Below, one piece after another: positions 22,506 through 32,230 of a stretch of 64,000 nt of DNA. The first letter of the stretch is position 1. Each line of letters opens with the position of its first letter. A model generated the notes under the pieces. The model saw nothing but the letters and a program-made list of their open reading frames with translations, ran no database searches and was not told the DNA's origin. The translations under genes and the position numbers were made by a program. Location: assembly GCA_963457665.1 (NCBI GenBank), contig OY735219.1:21902437-21966436 (forward strand). The letters run 5' to 3'. The stretch comes from Thysanoteuthis rhombus (lineage: Eukaryota > Mollusca > Cephalopoda > Oegopsida > Thysanoteuthidae).

Positions 22506-22576
22506 CTTCTTCTTCTTCTTCTTCTCCTTCTTCTTCTTCTTCTTCTTCTTCTTCTTCTTCTTCTTCTTCTTCTTCT

Positions 22577-22616
<40 letters not shown>

Positions 22617-22619
22617 TGT
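22506..22619. repeat. (TTC)n-(TTTC)n microsatellite
   Basis: TTC triplets to about 22580, then a TTTC tetranucleotide run. It yields artefactual poly-E/poly-R or poly-F frames. Confidence 0.95.
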
Positions 22620-22689
22620 TTTTTTTTGTTTTCTCTTCCTCTCCTTTCTTTGTTTTTGCTTTTGTCAAACTGCAATTAAAACTTGGAGT

Positions 22690-22975
22690 TGACAAGAACA
22701 ATCCTCACAACATTTAGAGGAGTAAAAATAAACATTCCCCCTCCCCCGTGATTTGAAATCGCGATTAGTAAACTACCGAACTGCCAAGACTTACCTATCA
22801 ACGAAATTTATCCCACAGATACGCACGGGCTTATTTCACCAATAAATAAGTACATTCATACGGAAAAAATAATCTATAATTTTTCATTTAACATGTATAA
22901 TATAAAAATTGTAGCAATCATCTTGAGTCGGAATTGAAGTAGGATGGAGTTTGATCCTGCAGCAGCTAGACTTAT
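22690..22975 (-). repeat. tRNA-derived SINE S1
   Basis: In minus orientation this begins with GCTGCTGCAGGATCAAACTC, passes through an AT-rich leader, has a degenerate tRNA-like unit with TTGGCAGTTCGGTAGTTTAC (A-box-like) and GCGATTTCAAATCAC (B-box-like), and ends in an ACAAC/TTGTTG-type tail. The same order occurs at 24.35, 29.69, 48.10 and 56.93 kb. Confidence 0.65.
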
Positions 22976-23034
22976 TTCTTCTTCTTCTTCTTCTTCTTCT
23001 TCTTCTTCTTCTTCTTCTTCTTCTTCTTCTTCTT
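22976..23034. repeat. (TTC)n microsatellite
   Basis: Clean TTC run abutting the 5' end of the S1 SINE. Confidence 0.95.
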
Positions 23035-23479
23035 TCGCTTCACATTTCCCTTTCTCTTCTGCTCTGTCATTCTCACTCATCTCCCTTCACAAAAGCAAAA
23101 GTGACTTTACAGTTTCATGTAGCTACCAAAACAATCTGCAAAAAAGTTATTGGCCATACCATGTTTGATTATACACATATTCATATTCATCTCTCGAGTA
23201 CAGCAAACTATAGGACGTAATCAAAAACTCACCAGAGGAAGAAAAAAATGAGACAGATTCCCATTAAAGTCCTTTTCATTGGACTATAAGAATAGAAGAT
23301 AGAGGTAACATAATACGTTTTGATTTCGATTTTCAGATCTCTGTAAAATACCAGTAAAATTGATATAAAATACCTCAATATCTGGGACATTTTTTGACTC
23401 TAAATCTACCCCCATTTGCATAGCAATGACATTAACGTTAAAACGGGGATGTAATACAGCAACCGGGCAAAAGCTAGAG

Positions 23480-23705
23480 CACTGGCGTAGCAATGGTTCT
23501 CAGCACACAGGGGCAAACAGGAAGTGGCACCCAGGGGCAATTGCGATACGTCCTAAAGAGGGCAGGATTATTAATTAACCAATTGTTTTGCAAACTGTCA
23601 AAGGTGAGTTAATTATTAAAAAGTCACGGGAATTTTTGTGACTTTTCACACCTGCGCCTGGGAGCAAAGCCCGATTTCACTCTTCCTTGTTATGCCCCTG
23701 GGTTA
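23480..23705. mobile_element. Short element with inverted end words
   Basis: Left end CACTGGCGTAGCAATGG and right end CTTGTTATGCCCCTGGG are partial inverted counterparts (GGCGTAGCAA versus TTGTTATGCC). Between them are two GGCACCCAGGGGCAATT / CACCTGCGCCTGGGAGC blocks. A related end occurs near 39640-39712. It resembles a small non-autonomous DNA transposon; the family is not assigned. Confidence 0.45.
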
Positions 23706-24060
23706 GAGTCAGCTATTTCTGTAGGAAGGGCTACATCGAGGGAAAGATTTATGCAACAAGAGGGACAAAGGGCCTTTATAAACTCGAGGCAAGAATCAGA
23801 GATCGTTGTGCAAATATCTTACTAGAAATGCTCGCTGATATTGGAAATGCCCGCGTCAATCGCTGGCTGACTGATGAGCTATGAAATAAGGTGGCTCACA
23901 TATCGAACTCTACCGGTGATGGAAAGTAATTCTCATTTGAAATTGGTGAAATTAGAATTTAACAAATGATTTTAAAAGTTTTTGCTCAGTCTGTTTTTTA
24001 AATTTTTCTAAAAAGTGTATTGTGATTTTTTAGGAACCCTGTATCTCCTGCTTTACTCTT
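23706..24060. other. No gene called
   Basis: A 65-codon plus frame (23687-23884) has reasonable composition (ends DIGNARVNRWLTDEL) but starts inside the preceding repeat and matches nothing I recognise. Confidence 0.3.
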
Positions 24061-24106
<46 letters not shown>

Positions 24107-24270
24107 TTTCTCTCTCTCTCCATCTTTCTCTCTTTGCCTTCTCTCCTCTTTCTTTCTCACACACACTCTCTCTATCTGTTTCTTTGCATTCTTTCTCCTT
24201 TCCCTCTCTCACATCCTCTCTCTCTCTCTCTCACACACACACATCCCCTCTTTGCCTTTTTCCCCTCTGA
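24061..24270. repeat. (CT)n and CT/CA-rich tract
   Basis: CT microsatellite at 24064-24101, followed by imperfect CTTTCTCT and CACACA stretches. Confidence 0.9.
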
Positions 24271-24344
24271 ATTCCATCTTAACTTCTTTGTCTCTTATTT
24301 CTCTTTATCAAAACTCCAGTGCAAAAGCTGACTTTGTTCCCCAA

Positions 24345-24560
24345 AAGTAACAACAACAACAACAACCCTCACCAAAATGACTCTTGTAAACCGACATTTA
24401 AAATTCACATTTTCTTCTGTGGTTTGAATTCACGACCAACTGATTGCTAGGAGGCTGTCCCACTGACTGAGATGCATTGATAAGTCTAAGGTATAAACGA
24501 AAATCTCCATATAGTAGTTGTGTTCGTCCCTGCAGCAGCCAGGCTTATCTGCTACTCTTT
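24345..24560 (-). repeat. tRNA-derived SINE S1
   Basis: Minus orientation: GCTGCTGCAGGGACGAACAC start, tRNA-like CATCTCAGTCAGTGGGACAG and GTCGTGAATTCAAACCAC (B-box-like), then a GGTGAGGG segment and a (GTT)n tail (24349-24365 on plus). This copy shows the 3' GTT tail most clearly. Confidence 0.7.
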
Positions 24561-25569
24561 CCCTTTTCCAACCTCCCCCAACCATCTTCTTTCCGCCCAC
24601 TTTCCCTCTTTTTCTTAATGCTTTCTTGGTTATTTTCCTCCCATCTTCATCGCCTCTTTTCTTACCTTCTGCTTACTTCCTGTCTTTATGCACCCCCTCC
24701 CTTTCACTTTTCCTAACCCCACTCCCTCTCTCTAATTTCTCTCTCCATCTTCCTTTCTATTTTCCTCTTCACGCTCTATTTTTTTCTTCTCTCTGCAACA
24801 TTTTCATTTGTCGTTATCGTCTTGATTGCTTCCTTATTCTCGATCAGATAACTTCGTTATTCCTTAATATATTCGAATGAAATTTTGTAAGTCCGTGGAA
24901 ATTCAAACTAGAGGTGAATTACGGACTTTGTTTCTGTTCAATATCGGGAAAATTCTCCTAATCTCGACCTAATTTGCTGAAATTTGGCTTTTATGTTGAC
25001 AAAACCACAGAAATTGAAAAATAGTGAGTTATGGCCGTTCTGATTGTCTGTTTACATTGTGTATGTAAATAACTATACATCAAATATTGAACTTTGGAAC
25101 TGCTGCACTGATCAGAATACAAATTACTGAAAATATACAAAATTTCCAAGAATTATATGGTTTGGATTAAAGAAATCGGGTAACTCGGAGTTAACGCTCT
25201 TAATAAACAACTACTTGCTCCCCCCTCTCTCTCTATTTCAACCAATTGATTCAAATCAGTCTCCCTAGCTTAATTCATTTTACGCAAAAAAATCATTATT
25301 TTTCAACATAATACCCCCTTGTCAATGCACTTGATTAATTGAGGAGTATTAATCAAATGAATTGAACATTACACAGTGGAAATCTCAGACCAAAATTCAG
25401 CCAACTGTGTCAAGCTGCAGACTTATTGATCCATACTTGTGCATATATAAATATATACATATGTTCTTTTTATTTCTGTTGGAGTGATCCTGTTTGAAAA
25501 TGTTTTCCCCTATCCTGTTTCCTCTCTATTTCTGTCTTAACAGTTTCTCTTCCTTTTTTCCTACTCTTG

Positions 25570-25570
<1 letters not shown>
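24561..25570. other. No gene seen; pyrimidine-rich first half
   Basis: CT/T-rich to about 24800, then ordinary AT-rich DNA. The 120-codon plus frame (24518-24880) reflects pyrimidine composition. Confidence 0.4.

Positions 25571-25627
<57 letters not shown>
25571..25627. repeat. (CT)n microsatellite
   Basis: Pure CT run. Confidence 0.95.
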
Positions 25628-25629
<2 letters not shown>

Positions 25630-26591
25630 TTTTGTTTTAGTAACAGGTATTCTTTCGTTGTCACCAACAAAAATATTTAAAAATCAATCTGATGGCCAAC
25701 CTTCTTCCCACTGTCCCATACACCCATCCATTAAAGCACTTCACCCACGAATTACCACCCCCTCCAACCAATGTTGCATCCTGCATATTTTTCTGCAACT
25801 TCGTGTGAACCATCCCAGTTAACCTTGGAGACTCAGCAATGGAGAGGACGAAGTAGACGAAGGAAGTCCAATTATTAGACGAGACATTCCCGCAGATCCA
25901 TTGCTAGAAGAGGGTGACACAAACGTCACAGAGGAGTTCGAAATATTCATATCTTTTGTTGTTTTATTGAATTTTCAAAATGGCTTCGAACAAAGGAAAT
26001 ATATTCAGAAAGGGGATTTAATTAACCTATGCACGAAAAATACTTTCCTTTAAATGCCCGCCATTTTCAACTTCACAAATTCAGAGGATATTTGGTCCTC
26101 GGTACAGTACGTGTACGATTTTCAAAATCTAATGGGTGACCGCAAACGTTGCCCAATTATCGAAAATGTGCAAACAGGAGAGGGGCCATGGACTCAGACG
26201 ATCATATAACGAGAATAAGCTTCTTGCCATGACTTAGAAGCTTATCAAAGTAAACTCCTATTATCTTAATTCGTTGTTCAGTTGTGTACTTTTCCATGGT
26301 AAATTCCTAAGAGTTCTATTATATATCTGAGAAGATGGAAAAACAAGAATGAAAAAATTAGACAGGGTTATGAGTGTTTTAAATTTATTCATGACTTTTG
26401 CACGAACCTATACTAGCCATTGACTGACGAGTTATTTGGCTACTTTTTAATTTTGTTGCCATGTGAAATATATGTATTTCGAGTAAATAAATTTATAGAT
26501 TGATAAGTAAAACACAAGTATCTTTTCAACATAGCGTCAATTGGCTGATTAATGATTTCTAAAAATAATGAAAAAATTCAGCTAAACGTCT
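25628..26591. other. No gene or recognised repeat
   Basis: AT-rich, no family recognised in nearly 1 kb. Confidence 0.4.
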
Positions 26592-26592
26592 A

Positions 26593-26641
<49 letters not shown>
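26592..26641. repeat. (AT)n-(GT)n microsatellite
   Basis: AT run passing into GT. In minus orientation it lies just beyond the 3' tail of the hammerhead-associated repeat at 26690-26760. Confidence 0.9.
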
Positions 26642-26643
<2 letters not shown>

Positions 26644-26689
26644 CATATATAATACAATATATATATACATAATACAAAGTAGGAATACA

Positions 26690-26762
26690 ATATAATATAA
26701 TGCAATATCCGATGTATGATGGGGTTTATTTCATAAAGTGCTCGATACATTCGACATCCCTA
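26690..26762 (-). repeat. 3' tail of hammerhead-associated repeat, downstream of Penelope-like remnant
   Basis: Minus strand reads GAATGTATCGAGCACTTTAT, GAAATAAACCCCATCA, then CGGATATTGC, matching the tails at 28.7, 30.5, 51.95 and 60.1 kb. Its orientation is the same as the Penelope-like coding remnant 600 bases upstream, so it may be that element's 3' terminal repeat. Confidence 0.6.
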
Positions 26763-27376
26763 TTTAAGACGTTTTTTTTTTTTAGGGGAGGGGTCTGTTT
26801 TTTCTCCGGTGCAGAACCTTCGTCTTATTCTATCTTCATATTTTTTCTTTTTTCTTTTCTTTGTTTAGTTGTGGGCCATTGTTTATTAATCTTTTCTATT
26901 TTACATTGCAGAGATATTTTACCGTCAGGTAGTTATGGATTATAATTTACCAGGAGAGACTGTGGGCATTTTCCTTGTCAGTATGTTGTTGAATGATCAG
27001 CACTCTGTGATATGTTTCCACTCCGAGAGTATTTCATTCTTACTTGAATCTGTTTCTCAATGCTAGGGTTCATTTTCACATGGCCTTAGTTGCGCCTTAA
27101 ATTATTCTAGGATTGGTATTTGCCTTCATATCCGAGATAATTATGAATAGGTGATTAAGTAGTTCTTCTAGTGATTGGAGGTATGCGATAATAATAATGT
27201 TAATGTTATTAGTAATGCTGCTACTACTATTGTTGATAATAACGAAGGGAATAAGATAGCTAAGGCGGTTAATTTATAGTGTGTCTGTATGTAGGGTGTT
27301 GAATTTTGTCTTTCAATTGAAACTTTGTTCTGGCATTTTAATGCAACTGCATTTTTTCTATTTAAAAATTCTGCGT
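26763..27376 (-). other. Possible 3' UTR of the Penelope-like element
   Basis: T-rich on the plus strand with no frame of note. It links the GIY-YIG-like remnant to the tail repeat, and the family predicts non-coding 3' sequence in this place. The assignment is by position only. Confidence 0.3.
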
Positions 27377-28440
27377 TTAGTTTTTTGTTCTGTTGGCAGA
27401 GATGGGGATTTCAAATTTCTCATTTAGACTTGGGTAACACGGCGTTTCAATATTCTGGCATATGTGTGCTCGTTTGAATATTTTCCATTTTACTCTGTCT
27501 GTAAGGTTGCAATCCGTTGGTCTCCAATAATATATTGACAGTGATGTATTGTTTTTGCATTTTTCGTTTGTAAATGATGAAATACGGTTGGCTAATCTTA
27601 GTTTAAAGGGTGTTTTAGATATTCCAAGATTTAGATAATATTTCACTTCTAAGAGTTTCTCTTGGGTTGATATTTCAGCTCGGCGTATAATATTCGGTTT
27701 GAAACAGGGCATCTGTTTATCTTTGTACTGTTGCAATCTGGTATATTTATGTATTCTTCATTAGTATTATTTTAAATTACGTTATTGTTGCGTTTTGTTA
27801 TGAACATATCAAAATTATCCGTACAACTACAGCTAATTTTCAGTTTGTTCTTGTTTAATATTCTACTCAGTGGGTTGCTCAGCGGGGGTGGGGGGTATTT
27901 ATTACAGGAATATTTTTAAATGTTGGTTTTTACTTGCAGGTTGAATAGCGTTGCATGCCAGATGTTTTTATTACCTCTACGTTTTCGTTGTTTTGTTTTG
28001 CGCTATTGGGTTTTACTTTGACGTCATATTTGAAACTAGTTTCGGTAAAACTGCTGTTCTTTAAGGCATTATTATATTCATTTATGATATTATTGAAAAT
28101 TGGTTTGTTTGAGTAGTATATTAGCCTAGTGTCTGTTGATTTAGGGATCTTTTTAATGATTTGGTTTGGTTGGTTAGAACTTATGTTGATATATTTGATA
28201 ACAGAATTTCCTTTTCTATGTGGTTAATGGGTGTTATTATTTAGGTTAAAAGTGACATCTAAAAAATGTAGAATTTTTACTTGGTCCCTAATTTCAACTT
28301 TAAAATTCAGTTTTTTCATCTCTATTGTGATGTTTTTACTGCATTTTTGTGCGTTGCTACTTCTACAATTAGTAGGTGATCATTCTGGTAGAGTTCTATG
28401 CTTTTAGAGTCAACTTTTCTGGTGTAAAGATTTTACATGA
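27377..28440 (-). pseudogene. Penelope-like retroelement, RT C-terminus plus GIY-YIG-like endonuclease, broken
   Basis: Penelope-like elements encode a reverse transcriptase, usually followed by a GIY-YIG endonuclease. On the minus strand, three ordered stretches fit this. FLDVTFNL (28242-28265), followed by a KYINISSNQPNQIIKKIPKS segment, is the conserved end of the RT domain. LKISCSCTDNFDMF (about 27801-27843) fits the linker. A 119-codon frame (27377-27736) contains LGISKTPFKLRLANRISSF, KNNTSLSIYYWR, KWKIFKRA and LNEKFEI, the usual order of the GIY-YIG region. Stops and frameshifts separate the pieces, and the upstream RT core is missing. A possible 3' tail lies at 26.69 kb and hammerhead-like motifs lie just upstream at 28.56 kb. 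Confidence 0.7.
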
Positions 28441-28556
28441 TCCGACAGAATGATTATAAATTGCATTATATTATATAGAAACTCTTATTTGAAATGATCT
28501 CCCATCATTACACGGATGTTGCCGTGGATATCTAAATTCTGACATACATATATAAT
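28441..28556 (-). repeat. SINE S3-related body segment
   Basis: Minus strand: TGATGGGAGATCATTTCAAA, TAAGAGTTTC, then TGCAATTTATAATCATTC, TGTCGGATCA. The same block is at 30755-30830, and in inverted arrangement at 58843-59013. It sits between the Penelope-like remnant and the hammerhead palindrome. Confidence 0.6.
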
Positions 28557-28618
28557 AAGATGTGGATTCGCTACACTAACTAGTTCATGTTTCTGCACTC
28601 TCTGGGCCTCATCAGGCG
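28557..28618 (-). ncRNA. Hammerhead ribozyme-like motif H1
   Basis: Minus strand: core box CTGATGA (28612-28618), stem II region GGCCC..AGAGA..GTGCA, second core box GAAAC, then a hairpin-forming CATGAACTAGTTAGTG, the triplet GTA as the expected cleavage site, then GCGAATCCACA. The order CUGAUGA, stem II, GAAA, stem III, NUH is that of a hammerhead. Both core boxes are intact in this copy, but stem II has one mismatch and a G-A closing pair, and the stem I partner directly upstream is short. Hammerheads are known in Penelope-like elements and retrozymes; activity here is inference. Confidence 0.5.
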
Positions 28619-28681
28619 CCTGATGAGGCTCAGAGAGGGCGGAGACGTGAACTAGTTTGTGTAGCGAATCCACATCTTATT
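28617..28681 (+). ncRNA. Hammerhead ribozyme-like motif H2, inverted to H1
   Basis: Plus strand: CTGATGA (28620-28626), stem II GCTC/GGGC closing an AGAGA loop, then GGAGAC where a functional core needs GAAAC, then GTGAACTAGTTTGTGTA and GCGAATCCACA. With H1 it makes a palindrome of about 126 bases (28555-28681). The altered GAAA box suggests that this copy is inactive. The tail of the repeat follows directly. Confidence 0.5.
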
Positions 28682-28800
28682 ATTTATTTCCAGCACAACT
28701 TGACTTTCGAAGTAAGAAGTTGAATGCATCGAACACTCTGTGAAATAAATCCATCACATATCAGACATTGCTTTATATTGCTAACCTGATCTGTACCACA
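28682..28800 (+). repeat. 3' tail of hammerhead-associated repeat
   Basis: TATTTATTTCCAGCACAACT, then AAGTTGAATGCATCGAACAC, TCTGTGAAATAAATCCATC, CAGACATTGC, CTGATCTGTACC, running straight into a TA array. The same tail is seen at five other loci here. Confidence 0.8.
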
Positions 28801-28814
28801 TATATATATATATT

Positions 28815-28868
<54 letters not shown>
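28801..28868. repeat. (TA)n microsatellite
   Basis: TA run with one TTAACA interruption, starting exactly at the end of the hammerhead-associated tail. Confidence 0.95.
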
Positions 28869-28870
<2 letters not shown>

Positions 28871-29017
28871 AATTTATTTAAAAAACAACTTTGATAAAAA
28901 AAACTTGAACGAAGTAGTGCGGTTGAATTTTAAAATTTGATTATTTTCAATGAATTAAAATAAAAATGCTCAATATAACAATCATATAACGGAGCAATAT
29001 ACTAAATAATTTCTAGC

Positions 29018-29025
<8 letters not shown>

Positions 29026-29090
<65 letters not shown>
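29026..29090. repeat. (TA)n microsatellite
   Basis: Pure TA run. Confidence 0.95.
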
Positions 29091-29094
<4 letters not shown>

Positions 29095-29262
29095 AGAAAG
29101 CTTTACAGTTTTAAACAGTAAACATTAAAGAACTTTCTAAATAGATTCTTGTGCCCCTATTCCCCAATATCTGTCAATGGAATTAACGTAATCTTCCGTT
29201 CTTTTCACCTGTTTTCCCTGTATTTTATTATTATGGCACAATGTATAAATTACATATAAAGA

Positions 29263-29264
<2 letters not shown>

Positions 29265-29297
<33 letters not shown>
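29265..29297. repeat. (TA)n microsatellite
   Basis: Short pure TA run. Confidence 0.95.
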
Positions 29298-29300
<3 letters not shown>

Positions 29301-29534
29301 AGTATCGACATTTCTTGTCAAATCGAAATTTCATGTCGAATCGACCACGTAGAGAATTCCTCCCGTCTTTGAATGTTGTCCTTGATATCTCCATTTTGTC
29401 TCATTGAAAATCGCAGATAACAAGACGAATATATTTATGGATTTGCATCCCTGGAGAAATTATAATTCATGAACGGAACATGACACCTTAGTCTCTCAAC
29501 TCAAACATTTTAATTGCGTAGTGAGATAGACCCC

Positions 29535-29625
29535 ATTTCAGTTTGCGGTCAGACCATTCTCAATTTTAACAGGACACCGGATATCCTTGACGTAAAACAA
29601 TCGTCCGGCGCATGGAATTTTTCAT
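29535..29625. repeat. Short repeat, copy 1 (pair with 30115-30240)
   Basis: The blocks TTTGCGGTCAGAC, CAGGACACCGGATATCC and ACAATCGTCCGGCG recur as TTTGAGGTCAGTC, CCGGACACCGGACATCC and GCAATTGTCCTGCG at 30126-30210. The two copies bracket an S1 SINE. Confidence 0.55.
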
Positions 29626-29689
29626 TTTAACTTTTTTTTTTAATCAAATTCCAGCCCAAGTCAGAGTTGATTTAGTTTTGTTCTTAAAA

Positions 29690-29950
29690 AGGAACAATCC
29701 TTACCAAATAAAGAAAAGTAAACTCGTCTCTGATCGTCTGCTTCGTCACATTTAACCAAACCTATATAAAAGAAGTGATTTGAAATCACAGCTATGAAAT
29801 TTGACGGCGGCTGTCTCAGCAACTGAGCTTAACTGACAAGTATAATACACGAATTTATTTATCACATATACAATACATAAGTTGCCGTAATAATCTCCAG
29901 TCAAAATAAAAGTAGGAATGGAGTTTGACACTGTAGCAATCAGGTCTGTC
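29690..29950 (-). repeat. tRNA-derived SINE S1
   Basis: Minus strand has a leader with TGCTACAGTGTCAAACTCC, then CAGTTAAGCTCAGTTGCTGA (A-box-like), AGCTGTGATTTCAAATCAC (B-box-like), and a 3' part ending in AAGGATTGTTCC. Order and spacing match the other S1 copies. Confidence 0.65.
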
Positions 29951-30114
29951 TCTCTTTCATTCTTAGACAAGAAGCATTTACAAGTGAAAATTTCTGTCAA
30001 TACTTGTCTTACTTTCTGTTGATTTTTTCTTCTTTTTCGTTTTCCATTCCAATCATCCATGCCTCTTTCTCTCTCACTCTATCAACTAAAACATTCGGAT
30101 TGTATAGCTGGGCA

Positions 30115-30240
30115 TCCCCTCTGAGTTTGAGGTCAGTCTCTTCTTTGAACAAATCATGATTCTGAACCGGACACCGGACATCCGCCATGCAAAGCAATTG
30201 TCCTGCGTCGAGAGGACTGACCGAATTTTTCGCGACCCCT
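30115..30240. repeat. Short repeat, copy 2 (pair with 29535-29625)
   Basis: See the blocks listed for copy 1. Between the copies lie the S1 SINE and some unique DNA. Confidence 0.55.
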
Positions 30241-30351
30241 TCCCTCGTCACGCATTCATTGGAAGAGACCTTTTACAAGCCAGAATTTCATTCACTTATT
30301 CTTGTCAACCCAGCTCTCCTCATATAAATATATATACATATATCTATAATA

Positions 30352-30620
30352 GGAAGTGGATTTGCTACACAAACAAGTTTATCTATAATCTTATTATAGA
30401 TAAATATTAATAGATATAGAGATTTTATATTATAAATATCATATATTATCTTTAACAATAAACTTGTTTGTATAGCTAATCCACTCCTTATTATATTTCC
30501 AGCTCTACTCTAAAACAACTCAACTCTTGGAGTATAAAGTTGAATGTATAGAGCACTCAATTAAATAAATCCATCGCGTATCAGGCATTGTTTTTTATTA
30601 TATTATGCCATGCTATATTG
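30352..30620 (+). repeat. Hammerhead-associated palindrome, core deleted, with tail
   Basis: Left arm GTGGATTTGCTACACAAACA (30356 on) is inverted relative to the right arm TGTTTGTATAGCTAATCCAC (30466-30485). Each arm is the stem III and stem I 3' portion of the hammerhead-like motif. The CTGATGA and GAAAC boxes have been replaced by about 75 bases of AT-rich DNA. The usual tail follows (AAGTTGAATGTATAGAGCAC, AAATAAATCCATC, AGGCATTG) and ends near a TA array at 30654. Confidence 0.65.
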
Positions 30621-30648
30621 CAAACCTGAGATGTACTATGTGTACAAT

Positions 30649-30653
<5 letters not shown>

Positions 30654-30717
<64 letters not shown>
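30654..30717. repeat. (TA)n microsatellite
   Basis: Pure TA run following the hammerhead-associated tail, as at 28.8 and 52.06 kb. Confidence 0.95.
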
Positions 30718-30721
<4 letters not shown>

Positions 30722-30754
30722 AAACACACACTCAAACTTATTATCAGGAAATGG

Positions 30755-30920
30755 ATGTATGATCCAACAGAATGATTACAAATTGCGTCATATCGTACTC
30801 TAACTTTATTTGAAATGATCACCCGTTATTACACAGTGAGTGTATCACTTGGCGTAGACAACAAGAATAAACAATCAAAGAAAATGGGGTTCTCGTAGGA
30901 ATCGAACATAATAACGATAG
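30755..30920 (-). repeat. tRNA-derived SINE S3
   Basis: Minus strand: GTTCGATTCCTACGAGAACC (exact B-box GTTCGATTCC), TTGATTGTTTATTCTTG, TAATAACGGGTGATCATTTC, then ATTCTGTTGGATCA. It aligns with 40835-40995 over the tRNA-like head and with 28441-28500 over the 3' body, so the element runs from tRNA-like head to a CATTCTGT(C/T)GGATCA end. Confidence 0.65.
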
Positions 30921-31080
30921 ACCATTTCAAATCGAGTTTCTATATGAAATAATTCAATTTATAACAACGCATATGTATTTTGTAAGTTTATATTTACATT
31001 TCAAATGTTTTTTTTCCAACTTGAGTACTTATAACTAATTATGTTTAAATGATTTTACAAATGCGTAACTGAAACCTATG

Positions 31081-31084
<4 letters not shown>

Positions 31085-31143
<59 letters not shown>
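31085..31143. repeat. (TA)n microsatellite
   Basis: Pure TA run. Confidence 0.95.
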
Positions 31144-31144
<1 letters not shown>

Positions 31145-31148
<4 letters not shown>

Positions 31149-32230
31149 GCCAACACGGTCAATAATTGAGCAAACGTAGAGTCCAATTTCAAAGACATGA
31201 AAAAAAATTCAGTCGAAGAATTGATAGGGAGAGCGTCAAAAAATTCATGTAAAAAAGAAGAATGAATATGATCAGAATAAATTCTATTCATGACATCGCT
31301 GACGTTTTCCACTGGGGAAACATTTAAAATAGAGTGAAATGGAAGACATCAAGAAATGTCTAGACTCTGCGGAATTATTTTACTAATAAACCCGTCAAAC
31401 TGAGACCCCAAAAAGCAAAAAGAAAAAATTCTCCTTCTAAGGGATCTCTTTTACATGGCTGCAAATATTGATGCAATGGTTATTCCGTTATTGACTGAAA
31501 TGCTGCGTCGTTTGAAATGTTAGATTGTACCTGCTGCCACTTGATCTTCAGTGAAAGCCACCAGTCACTGCTGGCGTGAAAACTTAAAAAGTAAATATGA
31601 TAATTATCGCCATCACGGTCAATAATTGAAAAACTGTTGAGTCTAAATTCAATCGAAAAATGAATATGGCAAGAAAAAATCATATTCCTAATATAACTGA
31701 CGTTTTCCAATTGGAAACATCTGAAATAGAGTAAAAGAAAGATCTAGAAATATCTAGATTTTGGACAGTCTTGATTTTATTGATATAGTCCTCAAAATAA
31801 TGCTCCAAATGGTCTAAAAGCTTTCTTCACAAAGTGTATTTAGAAGGGACTTTGTCGAGTACTGGTACCAATTTGTAAGTCTGCAGACAAAACTGTGAAG
31901 CCAGGAGCGCTGACACGCTCAAATGCATGAAAAAAACACAGGCATTAACAAACACACAAACACGCAAATATAAGGAGGATACAACCCTCCGCCGTCTTTG
32001 ATGTCTACGATGGTTCAATTTTGACAAAATAAGGATTATTAACATATTAATTATTCACAATACGATACTTCCAAATGCAGCTTGTATAGCAAGCGAAGTT
32101 CTAGAGAAGCTTGTTGTCACTTGATCTTCAGGACTCACCAATTGCGAATGGTGATGAAAGTTCAAGTAAAAAAACAATGACGATTCGAGAAGAGGATGTT
32201 GTCAGAAACGTAGCCAAGAATGTAATGGAG
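31145..32230. repeat. Locally duplicated repeat segment
   Basis: CACGGTCAATAATTGA, GACGTTTTCCA(C/A)TGG and a CTAGA(A/C)T block occur in the same order at 31155-31360 and 31615-31775. A CACTTGATCTTCAG block occurs at 31539 and 32117. The TCTGCAGACAAAACTGTGAA part (31880 on) matches 46500-46640, and the first part is found inverted at 35690-35890. No coding frame is kept. This is an interspersed family that has partly duplicated here. Confidence 0.6.

Noticed and set aside
22321..22701. 126-codon poly-glutamate/lysine minus-strand frame
   Set aside because: Produced by TTC and TTTC microsatellites; no non-repetitive core.
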